This document shows positions 7,979 to 17,176 of a DNA stretch of 64,000 nucleotides, piece by piece. Each line of letters opens with the position of its first letter. Positions within the stretch are counted from its first letter, which is position 1. The notes below the pieces were generated by a model that saw only the letters and a program-made list of their open reading frames with translations, was not told where the DNA came from and made no database searches. The DNA is from DASSBR01 sp035688265. Its GTDB lineage: Bacteria; Pseudomonadota; Gammaproteobacteria; Natronospirales; DASSBR01. The stretch covers positions 79,994 to 143,993 of the forward strand of contig DASSNE010000058.1 of NCBI GenBank assembly GCA_035688265.1. The letters run 5' to 3'. The translations under genes were made by a program, and so were the position numbers.

Positions 7979-9766
7979 TCAATATCCGGCAGCCAGCCCT
8001 GCCGGGCGGTGCGGATCGCTGGCGCCTTCCAGCAGGCCTGTCTTCGGGTTGACCAGGATGGATTCGAGCACGCCCAGTGAACGCACCTTGAACGTGTAAC
8101 CCATCGCTTCCAGCTTTTGCTTCGTCTGCGTCGTCAGCAGGCCCGGACCGACATAAACCACCTGTGGATACCACTGTTGGTGGATGTCCGGTGCGTCGAC
8201 CGCCTGCTGCATGTTCATGCCGAAGTCGATCACGTTGATGATGCTTTGCATCGTCGTCGAGATGATGGTGGCGCTGCCGGGACTGCCGCTCAACATGAAC
8301 GGCTTGCCGTCCTTCAGCACGATCGTCGGTGTCATCGAACTCAGCGGCCGCTTGCCCGGTTCGACCTTGTCAGCTTCGCCCTGGACGAGGCCGGCCCCGT
8401 TGGATGCACCCGGTTTGGCGGTAAAGTCGTCCATCTCGTCGTTGAGGAAGAAGCCGGTGTTGCCGGCGATCTGCTTGATGCCGAACAGAAAATTGATGGT
8501 GTATGTCACGGCAACGGCGTTGCCATCCTTGTCGATCACCGAGTAGTGCGTGGTGTTGTTGCCTTCGCTCGGAGGAAGAAAACTCTTGATCTCAGACGAC
8601 GGCGTAGCCTTGTCCGGCTTGATCGTGGCACGCAGGCTTTTGGCGTAGGACTGTGAGAGCAGCTTCTTCAGGGGAATGTTCACGAAATCCGGGTCACCCA
8701 GGTAGGTGTTGCGGGTCGCGAAGGCGCGGCGTTCGGCCTCGGCAAAATAGTGCACGTATTTCGCCGAGCCGTAACCCCACTTGCCGAGCGGATACGGCTT
8801 GAGGATATTCAGGGCCAGGCACATGGTGGTGCCGCCGGAACTCGGTGGCGGCGAGGAAAGGATCGTGTAGCCGCGGTACGTGCACCGGATGGGCCTTTTC
8901 CATTCAACATTGTAGGTGGCGAAGTCCTTCATGCTGAGGATGCCGCCGTTGGCGTTGCTGGCCTTGACCACCGCCCGGGCGATCGAGCCCTTGTAGAACG
9001 CACCCGTGCCGCCGCTGGCGATCTTTTCCAGCGTGTTGGCCAGGTCTTTCTGCACCAGGCGGTCGCCAGCTTTCCAGGGCTTACCCTGATGACCGAAAAT
9101 CGCGGCGGAATGGGGATACTTGTTGAGTGCTTCAAGGCGGCGATTCAGAATCCTGGCGTCACCTCCCTGCAGCACGAAGCCGTTGCGCGCCAGCTCGATG
9201 GCAGGCTGCATCACCTGTTCGAGGGACATCGTGCCGTAGGTCTTGAGCGCGGTGTCGAGACCCATCACCGTTCCGGGCACGCCCACTCCGAGGTAGGTGT
9301 CGGTGCTGCGACCCTCGACCACGTTGCCGTCGGCATCCAGAAACATGTCGGTGGTGGCTTTCAGCGGCGCCTTCTCGCGGAAATTCAGAAACAGGTTCTT
9401 GCCGCCGGCAAGATGTATCGTCATGAATCCGCCGCCGCCAATATTGCCACAGCACGGCTGTGTCACCGCCAGCGCATAGCCCACGGCGACCGCCGCATCA
9501 ATCGCGTTGCCTCCCTGTTTGAGGATTTTCAATCCGGCCATGGTCGCAAGGTGCTGATCCGTGACCACCATCGCGTGTTTTGCCGTCACCGGCTTGACCT
9601 TCTCCAGTGTTTCGCGTGTTTTGGCCGGAACATGGGCAAAGATGGACGCATTGACTGCATTGGTTGCGTTAGCAGCAGCTGGATTTCGGGCAGGCGACTT
9701 ACTGCAGGCGGCAATACCGAGCGTGAGCAAGCCCGTGATCAATAAAGGCAGAAGCGTTGACCGCAT
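7979..9766 (-). CDS. ggt: gamma-Glutamyltranspeptidase, lipoprotein
   Basis: Gamma-glutamyltransferase/glutathione hydrolase, 595 residues. It transfers or hydrolyses gamma-glutamyl groups (glutathione, gamma-glutamyl peptides) in the periplasm. The autocatalytic processing site is Thr405 in NNTTHYSVIDKDGNAVAVTY, which would become the N-terminus of the small subunit. The glycine-rich segments CCGNIGGGGFM and SGSPGSATI are typical of the family. The N-terminus has a lipobox (LTLGIAAC), predicting a lipid anchor at Cys. The ATG at 9766 is preferred over an upstream in-frame codon because AGGGGAG lies just upstream and the ATG overlaps the previous stop (TAATG). The operon context with an L,D-transpeptidase-like protein and a serine hydrolase suggests muropeptide or peptide degradation, an inference. 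Confidence 0.95.
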   Translation of the reverse strand: MRSTLLPLLITGLLTLGIAACSKSPARNPAAANATNAVNASIFAHVPAKTRETLEKVKPVTAKHAMVVTDQHLATMAGLKILKQGGNAIDAAVAVGYALAVTQPCCGNIGGGGFMTIHLAGGKNLFLNFREKAPLKATTDMFLDADGNVVEGRSTDTYLGVGVPGTVMGLDTALKTYGTMSLEQVMQPAIELARNGFVLQGGDARILNRRLEALNKYPHSAAIFGHQGKPWKAGDRLVQKDLANTLEKIASGGTGAFYKGSIARAVVKASNANGGILSMKDFATYNVEWKRPIRCTYRGYTILSSPPPSSGGTTMCLALNILKPYPLGKWGYGSAKYVHYFAEAERRAFATRNTYLGDPDFVNIPLKKLLSQSYAKSLRATIKPDKATPSSEIKSFLPPSEGNNTTHYSVIDKDGNAVAVTYTINFLFGIKQIAGNTGFFLNDEMDDFTAKPGASNGAGLVQGEADKVEPGKRPLSSMTPTIVLKDGKPFMLSGSPGSATIISTTMQSIINVIDFGMNMQQAVDAPDIHQQWYPQVVYVGPGLLTTQTKQKLEAMGYTFKVRSLGVLESILVNPKTGLLEGASDPHRPAGLAAGY

Positions 9767-11316
9767 TACCGGCTCCCCTTGCAACTGTCGATTCGCTTGA
9801 ATGTGAGATCCTCATAGTCCCAACTGAAGTCGGCATCCGGATCGACCTTGGCCATGTGCAAGGCGGCCGGCTTGTCATGGCTGAAATTCAGCCAGGCTTC
9901 AGCATGCGGACCAAAATCGTCCCAGTCGACGAGGTAGCGCTCGCCGACACGCATCACGATCCCGGTCATGGTCGGCGATTTGGCCGAGCTGAAGCGGACT
10001 CTGTCGTGGTCCTCGCAAATCGACACCTTGCCGAACCACGGGCTGCGCCAAATACCCAGATCGGGCGCAAGATCATGTGCGGTTGCCGGCACCCGCGACG
10101 AAGTATCCGGCATATGCGACACCTGCTGCTGGTGGTGCGCGCGCGCCAGCTCGTCCGCGTAGCTCGCCACCGACCGACCCTGCCCGGGCGCGGTGAAATG
10201 CTTCAGAATGACTTCCTTCAGCACCCGGCGCGCGTCGGGCGCTTCGGCATTAATGAGGATGACAAAGCCGGTCTTCTGGTCGGGCAGCAGCGTCAGCGCC
10301 GAGAACATGCCGGACAACGTGCCGGTATGCCAGACGACCCATTTGCCGTCGACGTCTTCGAGATGCCAACCGTAGCCGTTGGCGAAGAAATGAGCGTGAT
10401 CCCACGCGCGGCGGCGTGGCGACAATGGAATCGGCCGGTGCGCCGCCCACAAAATGCGGCGCTGCTTCGGCGACAGCCAGGCCAGTTGTTTCGGCGTCGG
10501 CGCGAGCCAGTTCTGCGCCCACTTCAACATGGCATTCAGGCTGCAGCGGACACCGCCGGCCGCGGCGGCGGTGACTACCGGCACAATCGTGCCGTCGGCG
10601 CCGGTGACGATCCAACGACCGTGCGAGCGGGTGTGCGGCTGCGCGACGTTGCCGACTTTGTCGCGATTGAAGCGGCCAACGACGCAGCGCGTCAGGCCCA
10701 GCGGTTTGAATACCTCGCGACGCATCAACTGCTCGTACGAAGCGCCGCCGGCCGCCGCTGCGACCTGGCCTGCGATCACGTACGACGTATTGCTGTAGGC
10801 ATACGCCGCGCGAAAGCTGTGGACCGGCCTGATGTACTTCAGGCCGGCAACGATGTCGGCGCGGGTGAAATCATTCGGCTGCGGCCAGAGCATCAGATCG
10901 CCCGCCCCGGCGCGCAGACCGTTGTCATGCATCAGCAGATCGCGCACCTGCATGTTGCGCGCCACCCAGGGCTCATACATGCCGAAATTCGGCAGGTACT
11001 TGCGCACCGGGTCGTTCCACTTGAGCTTGCCTTGTTGGACGAGGCGGGCCAGCAGCGCGGTAGTAAATGCCTTGGTGTTGGATGCGATCTTGAACAGCGT
11101 ATCCGGCGTGACCGGTTTGCCCGAGCCGATGGCCAGCTCGCCGTCCGTCCGTTTGTACACCACCTTGCCGTTCTCGATGACGCCTACCGCGAGGCCGGGA
11201 AGGTGGTAACGCGCCATGACCGCATCGACCATGGCATCGAAAGGTGACGCCGCGCACGCCGACGGCGCTGCCGATATCAGCAGCGCCGTCGCCAGTGCGG
11301 TTATGACATGACGCAA
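9766..11316 (-). CDS. Serine hydrolase, beta-lactamase class C / D-alanyl peptidase family
   Basis: Exported hydrolase of 516 residues with a signal peptide (residues 1 to about 23). The class C beta-lactamase-like domain has the SxxK nucleophile at Ser79-Asn-Thr-Lys82, the second motif Tyr174-Ser-Asn176, and HTGTLSG as the third (KTG-like) motif. A C-terminal extension of about 130 residues follows the catalytic domain, as in many D-aminopeptidase or DD-peptidase relatives. Family members act on D-amino-acid peptides, beta-lactams or esters; sequence alone does not decide. It starts at TTG 5 nt after the stop of the TonB receptor and overlaps ggt by one base, so the genes form one transcript. 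Confidence 0.85.
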   Translation of the reverse strand: MRHVITALATALLISAAPSACAASPFDAMVDAVMARYHLPGLAVGVIENGKVVYKRTDGELAIGSGKPVTPDTLFKIASNTKAFTTALLARLVQQGKLKWNDPVRKYLPNFGMYEPWVARNMQVRDLLMHDNGLRAGAGDLMLWPQPNDFTRADIVAGLKYIRPVHSFRAAYAYSNTSYVIAGQVAAAAGGASYEQLMRREVFKPLGLTRCVVGRFNRDKVGNVAQPHTRSHGRWIVTGADGTIVPVVTAAAAGGVRCSLNAMLKWAQNWLAPTPKQLAWLSPKQRRILWAAHRPIPLSPRRRAWDHAHFFANGYGWHLEDVDGKWVVWHTGTLSGMFSALTLLPDQKTGFVILINAEAPDARRVLKEVILKHFTAPGQGRSVASYADELARAHHQQQVSHMPDTSSRVPATAHDLAPDLGIWRSPWFGKVSICEDHDRVRFSSAKSPTMTGIVMRVGERYLVDWDDFGPHAEAWLNFSHDKPAALHMAKVDPDADFSWDYEDLTFKRIDSCKGSR

Positions 11317-11321
11317 ACCGC

Positions 11322-14234
11322 TTACATCCAGTCGTATTCGATGCTCACCCGTGCGTAACGGAACGTCTGGAATGCATCCGGATAGAGATAGCTTTCCAGG
11401 CGATCATGCAGATTGATTCCGTTATCGTACGTTTCATTGACATGCGTCGCATGGTGCGAATTGAACACATTGAATACCGACAGGCCGACCTTCAGTCCCG
11501 GCGCCCAGTCAGGCGAGTACTGTAAAGACGCATCCAGCCGATAAATGCGCGGTGTTCTGCCAACCGAGCCCTGCGGGACCAACACGCCATCGCAATAGTG
11601 CGTTATGGCGCGGCCGCCTCCCGGTGCCTCCGGGTTCGGATAGGAACCCAGGCAGCTTATCGGCATGCCGCTGTGAATCAGCACATTGAAGCCGACGCGC
11701 CATTCGGGCGTGAAATTATAGGCACCGAAGACCTTGAACACCCAGCGCCGATCGGCGGGCAGATTGCCGTAGGCGCCGTACGTCCACTCCGTGTGATCAA
11801 AGTTCGTGGTCGTACCAGCCTCTTCCTGACCGGTCGCGGGCTTCACGTAGCCTTGCGCGTTGCCGTAGTTGTGCGACCACGTCAGCGAACCGTTCAGGAA
11901 CCATTTGCCGTCGAACGCACGCTCGAACAGCAACTCGACTGCATTGTAATAGCGCTCCATGTCAGGCAGGCCGAAATACTTGTTCGGAATGGTGACCTTC
12001 TCGAGTTTGCCGTCGCCATCGATATCGACATAGTCGCCCACATCGCTGCCGGGATTGACGATGATGCAGGTTGGTGCATCCAGCGCCGTATCGGCATAGT
12101 TATTGTCGGCCGCCCATTTCGCAAACCCTTCGGACTGGCAGGTGTCCTCTTCGCCGTTGACGAGCACACGGCGAATGCCGCGAATGCCGACCGACCACTG
12201 GCTGTCACCGATACGCTTTTGAGCACCGAGTATCAATTCGTCATTGCTCATCGATTCCAGGTTCCAGGCAGCGACGCTCTTGGGGCTGCGCACCTTGCCA
12301 TCCGCCACGGTTTTGCGATTGCCCAGTTCCTGAGGGTCAATCGGCGCGCCGGTTTTTGGATCGATACCGCTGAAAGTGTAGTACTCGATCCACTCGCTGC
12401 GGGCACCGGCGGTAATGACGCTTTCGTTGGTAGGAATGGGAATGAAGTAGCGACCCAGATCACCGTAAACCTTGAGACTGCCGTCGCCGTTCACGTCCCA
12501 TGAGAAACCGAGGCGCGGCGCAATCTCGTTATCGAACTTGATGTACGTCTGGCCGGTACCGTTCTTGCTATCGATACGACTGTCGCGGAGGCCAAGCCGG
12601 ACGTACCAGTTGCCAATGCGCCATTTGTCCTGAATGTAGGCTGCATCGCCGATGTCTTCGAAGGTACCGCCTTCGGTAAATACACGCTTGCGCACTACCT
12701 GCGTAACGCCCGGGGGCACCACCGCGCCGTTGGCCAATGTCGCGCCCGGTTCGGCCGTTTGATACAACCAATAGTGGCCGCCGCTGTAATGGATATGATA
12801 CTGGGTCACGAAGTCCTGGTGATCATAACCAAAGGTGACGTTGTGCGGACCGATTTGCCAATCAAAATCAACCCGGTACTGGTGACGATGGCTGTTGTTT
12901 GCCTTGGGATGAAGATAGGACGTGGACCAGCAGCCAAGCCGAACCCACAAATCAGGATTGCGGCCGTCGTACGCATACGGGCAATCAGCACCGGACGGCA
13001 CGGATCCTCTGTCGAAATAGACGTAGCCGTACAGTGCCGTCATTGTGAAGTTATCGGTGAACGCGCCAGTGTATTTGCCGATATAAGCGCGCGATCCTTC
13101 GTCGGTGCTGAGAGTGCCTGTAGTACCAACGCGAGTCGTAGAATACGCCGGATCAAGATCGTAGATGACTTCGTCAACCTGGTGGGCCGTTGAGTACCCG
13201 GTGAACGTGAGCCGATTGCTGCCGTTGATATTCCAGTCGAGCTTCAGCAGGCCCTGCGGGTTGTTGATTTCATCGTGCCAACTGGTCGAGACACCATAAA
13301 GTTCGTCGTTGTAGTCCTCGCCCTGATAGAGCGCATAAAAGAACAGATGGTCCTTGATGATCGGCCCGCTACCGTAGAGGTTGTATTTCAGGTCCGAATA
13401 AACGTCGCGACGATCATGGATATATATCGTGCCATCCGGCAGCGTCCGCCTTGGGCCCTTGCTACGTAGGCCCGGCGGTACCCAGTATGCATTGGCGCCG
13501 GCATGAAACTGATTCCCACCGCTTTTGACTACCATGTTGACCACGCCGCCGAGCGCGTTTCCGTACGTGGCGCCGTAGCCGCCAGTCAACACCTGGTATT
13601 GCTCCAGTCCCTCGAACGGCGGAACCGCGAAGCTCAAAAACTCTTGCATGTTGGTAACGTTGAGGCCGTCGAGATAGTAGGCATTTTCGGCAATCGAGGA
13701 GCCGCCGAACGAGACGCCGAAGCCGAAATTGGGCGACCCATGCACGGTACCCGGTGCCAGCAGCGCGACGCTGGTGATATCTCGCGGGACCGGCAACTGC
13801 TCGAACTCGGCCGAGTTCAGCACAAGGGAAGTATTCGTCGACGAGACGTCGATCGGATTGATCGCCCCGCCCGTCACCTGAATCGTACCCAGGTTCTGTG
13901 CCGTCGTGGTAAGCGCGACATTGGTGCCAACGCCCACCTGTACAGTTGCGTTACGCGTCACCGCGACAGCGCCATTTTGCACCAGATCAACCCTGTATTG
14001 GCCCGGCGACAAGGCGCCGATGTGGTAATAACCGTCATTGCCGACGGCAACAGTGCGCGTAAATCCGGTTTCAATATTGGTGACAACGACGGTTTCACCA
14101 GCCGCAACCGGCGCATGGCCGTAAATTGAACCTGCAGTTTTCGATGCAGCCCATGCACCGCTGGTTGTAAAGGCAATAAGAAGCGCCGAAAATGCGGCCG
14201 ATTTCAGGATATTGCTACTGTTCGGTCGTTTCAT
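11322..14234 (-). CDS. TonB-dependent receptor with N-terminal regulatory-like domain (Oar type)
   Basis: Outer-membrane receptor of 970 residues. After a signal peptide (about 1-29) comes a carboxypeptidase-regulatory-like beta-sandwich (about 33-105; VVVTNIETGFTRTV, GYYHIGALSPGQYRV). A plug follows (about 120-235; NAYYLDGLNV, YGATYGNALGGVVNMVVKSG), then a long barrel. This arrangement is typical of Oar/SusC-like receptors for oligomeric nutrients. Around residues 735-745 a DIDGDGKLEK segment resembles an EF-hand/dockerin calcium loop inside an extracellular-loop region. A strong ribosome site (GGAGGGG) precedes the ATG. First gene of the operon 14234-5860; it diverges from the glucosaminidase operon across a perfect dyad at 14348-14368. 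Substrate is unknown; amino-sugar or peptide material is inferred from context. Confidence 0.92.
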   Translation of the reverse strand: MKRPNSSNILKSAAFSALLIAFTTSGAWAASKTAGSIYGHAPVAAGETVVVTNIETGFTRTVAVGNDGYYHIGALSPGQYRVDLVQNGAVAVTRNATVQVGVGTNVALTTTAQNLGTIQVTGGAINPIDVSSTNTSLVLNSAEFEQLPVPRDITSVALLAPGTVHGSPNFGFGVSFGGSSIAENAYYLDGLNVTNMQEFLSFAVPPFEGLEQYQVLTGGYGATYGNALGGVVNMVVKSGGNQFHAGANAYWVPPGLRSKGPRRTLPDGTIYIHDRRDVYSDLKYNLYGSGPIIKDHLFFYALYQGEDYNDELYGVSTSWHDEINNPQGLLKLDWNINGSNRLTFTGYSTAHQVDEVIYDLDPAYSTTRVGTTGTLSTDEGSRAYIGKYTGAFTDNFTMTALYGYVYFDRGSVPSGADCPYAYDGRNPDLWVRLGCWSTSYLHPKANNSHRHQYRVDFDWQIGPHNVTFGYDHQDFVTQYHIHYSGGHYWLYQTAEPGATLANGAVVPPGVTQVVRKRVFTEGGTFEDIGDAAYIQDKWRIGNWYVRLGLRDSRIDSKNGTGQTYIKFDNEIAPRLGFSWDVNGDGSLKVYGDLGRYFIPIPTNESVITAGARSEWIEYYTFSGIDPKTGAPIDPQELGNRKTVADGKVRSPKSVAAWNLESMSNDELILGAQKRIGDSQWSVGIRGIRRVLVNGEEDTCQSEGFAKWAADNNYADTALDAPTCIIVNPGSDVGDYVDIDGDGKLEKVTIPNKYFGLPDMERYYNAVELLFERAFDGKWFLNGSLTWSHNYGNAQGYVKPATGQEEAGTTTNFDHTEWTYGAYGNLPADRRWVFKVFGAYNFTPEWRVGFNVLIHSGMPISCLGSYPNPEAPGGGRAITHYCDGVLVPQGSVGRTPRIYRLDASLQYSPDWAPGLKVGLSVFNVFNSHHATHVNETYDNGINLHDRLESYLYPDAFQTFRYARVSIEYDWM

Positions 14235-14347
14235 TGGACCCCTCCAACGTTTTTTGTGTCAGCCTTGGCGCAACTGCCTTTGCGCTTCAGGTCAGCCTAT
14301 GTAATAGCATCCGTCGACTACCAAGTAAATCGCTTAAATCGAAACCG

Positions 14348-14368
14348 CGTATAGCAGCATGCTATACG
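14348..14368. promoter_or_regulatory. Operator-like dyad between divergent operons
   Basis: Perfect 8-bp inverted repeat (CGTATAGC, 5-nt spacer, GCTATACG). It lies almost equally far from the two divergent starts (113 bp from the receptor ATG, 111 bp from the glucosaminidase ATG). Such an arrangement suits a dimeric regulator controlling both operons. No regulator gene is in the window to assign. Confidence 0.55.
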
Positions 14369-14479
14369 AATGCCTGCAACCGGTTGAAATTCGTAAATAT
14401 AAGGATGCGCGCGGCTTGACAGTTTGCAGCGGCGATGCAAGTCTTCGGCTCTCGATTTGCACACAAATATGGGGAGCGC

Positions 14480-17176
14480 ATGCGCCAACGGTTCCGAACG
14501 ATTTTCGCCTGTGCGACTGCGTGCGCTACATTCGCCGCGCCGTTCAGCGCGGTGGCAACCACGACAACGACAGTGCCCGCCGTTGCCGGCACGGTCACAC
14601 GTATTGCCGGCTGGCAGATTGAATCGTCAACGCGCGCACAGCAAAACGGTCACGCGATTTCACAAGCGGGTTTTTCAACCAAGGGGTGGTATGCGGCCGG
14701 CGCGCAGTCGACTGTTATGGCCGCCCTGCTGAAGGACGGCCGCTACACGAATGTCTTCCAGGGCGACCGGCTGCGCAGTGTCAATCACGAACATTTCCGG
14801 ATTCCGTGGTGGTACCGCGCGGAATTCCGGGTCGACGGCGCGCGCGATCTGCGCACGTACATTCGCACCAATGGCATTATTCCGCGGGCCGACCTGTGGC
14901 TGAACGGCGTAGAGATAGCCGATCACACGCAAATCGCCGGCGCATTTGCGGTGCACGAAATCGACGTGACCCGACTGGTGCATTCCGGCGTTAATACGCT
15001 GGCCGTGAAGGTTTATCCGGCGGAGCCCGAGCGCGATCTGATCATGGGCTGGATCGACTGGAACCCGCCTGCGCCGGACAACAACATGGGCCTGTGGCGC
15101 GGCATCGATGTGCTGCGTTCCGGGCCGGTATCGCTGCATGGCTTGCGCGTCACCTCGAATCTTGCACTGCCGACGCTTGATCAAGCGGCGCTCGCGATCA
15201 AGGCGGAAGTGCGCAACGACGATGATGCGGCACACAGCGTCGTCGTCGGCGGTGAAACGGCCGGTGTTAAATTCCACCGCCGTCTCGCGCTAAAGCCGCA
15301 CGAGTCAAAAACCGTCACCTTCAATCCCGCCTCCGATCCGGCACTCGAACTGCACAACCCGCGCGTATGGTGGCCGGTGGGACTCGGCTCCCACGCTCTA
15401 TATAAGGTGAAATTGAGCGCGAAGGTAAACGGCGCACTGTCCGACCATGCGCAAACGACGTTCGGCATCCGCGACGTGCGCTCGCACCTCACGCCGCAAG
15501 GCTATCGCCAGTTCGTCGTCAACGGAATGCCGCTGCTGATTCGCGGCGCGGGCTGGTCGCCGGACATGTTCCTGCGCGTGCAACCGAAGCGGCTGGCGGA
15601 GGAGTTCCACTACGTTCGCAACCTCGGCCTCAACGCGATTCGCACCGAGGGCAAGCTCGAGCGTCAGCACTTTTACGATCTCGCCGATCGCAATGGAATC
15701 ATGATCCTGTCCGGCTGGGAATGCTGCGATAAATGGGAAGGCTGGGCCGGCACCGGCGGCGCGCCATGGGATGCGGCGGATATGAAAGTGGCGCGCGAAT
15801 CGATGACCAGCGAGGCGCGCCTGCTGCGCAATCATCCGTCGGTAATTGCGTTCCTGATCGGCAGCGACAATGCGCCGCCGGCGAAGATTGCACAGCTGTA
15901 CGTCGACGCGTTGCACGCGGCCGACTGGCCGAACCCGATCGTCTCGGCGGCCTCGGCGCAAAAGACGCCGGCGGCAGGCCCCTCGGGTTTGAAGATGGCC
16001 GGGCCTTACGCCTGGGTGCCGCCGAACTACTGGTACGCCGACAAACATGGTGGCGCCTTCGGCTTCGACTCGGAAATGAGCGCGGGCATCGACATTCCAA
16101 CGCTCGACAGCCTGAAGAAGATGCTCTCAGCCGTAGCACTCAAGGCGCTTTGGCAGAAACCGCATGTGAAGCAGTATCACGCGGCGCCGGCGTTTTCGCC
16201 GTTCTCGACACTGAAGCGATTCGACGCAGCACTTGCCGCACGCTACGGCAAGCCGCGAAGCCTCGAAGACTACGTGGAAAAGGCGCAGCTCGCGAACTAC
16301 GAGGCGACGCGTGCACAATTCGAGGCCTACGCCGCCCATATGGATGCGGATGCTCCGGCGACCGGCCTGATTTACTGGATGCTCAACAATGCCTGGCCGT
16401 CGCTGCACTGGCATTTATTCAACTACTACCTCGACCCGGCCGGCGCCTACTTCGGCGCGAAAAAAGCCAACGAGCCGATTCATATTCTGTATGCCTACGG
16501 CAGCGGAAAGATCGTTGCGGTGAATTTAACCCGTCAATCGGCAGCCGACCTCACGGCGCAAATCCGCGTTCGCGACCTCGATGGCCGGATTCGCTACGAA
16601 AAGCGCATCGCACATGTGACGCTGCCGGCGAATCAAACCCGGGAGTTGCTGCAACTGCCGAAGCTGGCGCACCTGTCACCGACGTATTTCGTCGAGCTCG
16701 ACCTGACAAAATCACACGACAAGCTCGTCAGCCGCAACGTCTATTGGCTGTCGACGCATCCGGACGAGCTGGACTGGAAGAAGTCGACCTGGTACATCAC
16801 GCCAGTCACTCGTTACGCCGATTTCAGCGCGCTTGAACAAATGCCCGCGACGACAGTCGAAGTCAGCGCCGCCACGCGCCGCGCCGGCGTCAACGACATC
16901 ACGACCGTCACGATCCGCAATCCGGCAAAATCGAACCACGTGGCATTTTTCCAGCACCTGTCGATCCGGCGCGGCGCGAACGGGGCGCCGGTGCTGCCGG
17001 TGACCTGGAACGGCAACGACGTGACCTTGTGGCCGGGCGAATCGATTACGCTCACTGCGCGCTACGGTGCAGCGGACCTTGCCGGTGCGGTGCCAACGGT
17101 GCGGCTGCACGGCTTTAATGTCGCCCGGCGCGAGATTCCCGCGCCTGTCATCCGAAAAGGGGTCAAGACCAACTAA
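14480..17176 (+). CDS. GH2 exo-beta-D-glucosaminidase-like glycoside hydrolase, secreted
   Basis: Probable exo-beta-D-glucosaminidase (removes glucosamine from the non-reducing end of chitosan oligomers), 898 residues with a signal peptide (1 to about 26). The order is a GH2 sugar-binding jelly roll, an immunoglobulin-like domain, a TIM barrel, and two further beta domains. The candidate nucleophile is Glu532 in GFDSEMSAGIDIP, and the acid/base position is Asp463 in LIGSDNAPP; an Asp there rather than Glu, and the segment YWMLNNAWPSLHW, are hallmarks of the chitosanase-like GH2 branch rather than of beta-galactosidases or mannosidases. The ATG at 14480 follows GGGGAG; the upstream in-frame ATG at 14435 would spoil the signal peptide. 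One-base overlap with the GH20 gene implies coupling. Confidence 0.85.
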   Translation: MRQRFRTIFACATACATFAAPFSAVATTTTTVPAVAGTVTRIAGWQIESSTRAQQNGHAISQAGFSTKGWYAAGAQSTVMAALLKDGRYTNVFQGDRLRSVNHEHFRIPWWYRAEFRVDGARDLRTYIRTNGIIPRADLWLNGVEIADHTQIAGAFAVHEIDVTRLVHSGVNTLAVKVYPAEPERDLIMGWIDWNPPAPDNNMGLWRGIDVLRSGPVSLHGLRVTSNLALPTLDQAALAIKAEVRNDDDAAHSVVVGGETAGVKFHRRLALKPHESKTVTFNPASDPALELHNPRVWWPVGLGSHALYKVKLSAKVNGALSDHAQTTFGIRDVRSHLTPQGYRQFVVNGMPLLIRGAGWSPDMFLRVQPKRLAEEFHYVRNLGLNAIRTEGKLERQHFYDLADRNGIMILSGWECCDKWEGWAGTGGAPWDAADMKVARESMTSEARLLRNHPSVIAFLIGSDNAPPAKIAQLYVDALHAADWPNPIVSAASAQKTPAAGPSGLKMAGPYAWVPPNYWYADKHGGAFGFDSEMSAGIDIPTLDSLKKMLSAVALKALWQKPHVKQYHAAPAFSPFSTLKRFDAALAARYGKPRSLEDYVEKAQLANYEATRAQFEAYAAHMDADAPATGLIYWMLNNAWPSLHWHLFNYYLDPAGAYFGAKKANEPIHILYAYGSGKIVAVNLTRQSAADLTAQIRVRDLDGRIRYEKRIAHVTLPANQTRELLQLPKLAHLSPTYFVELDLTKSHDKLVSRNVYWLSTHPDELDWKKSTWYITPVTRYADFSALEQMPATTVEVSAATRRAGVNDITTVTIRNPAKSNHVAFFQHLSIRRGANGAPVLPVTWNGNDVTLWPGESITLTARYGAADLAGAVPTVRLHGFNVARREIPAPVIRKGVKTN

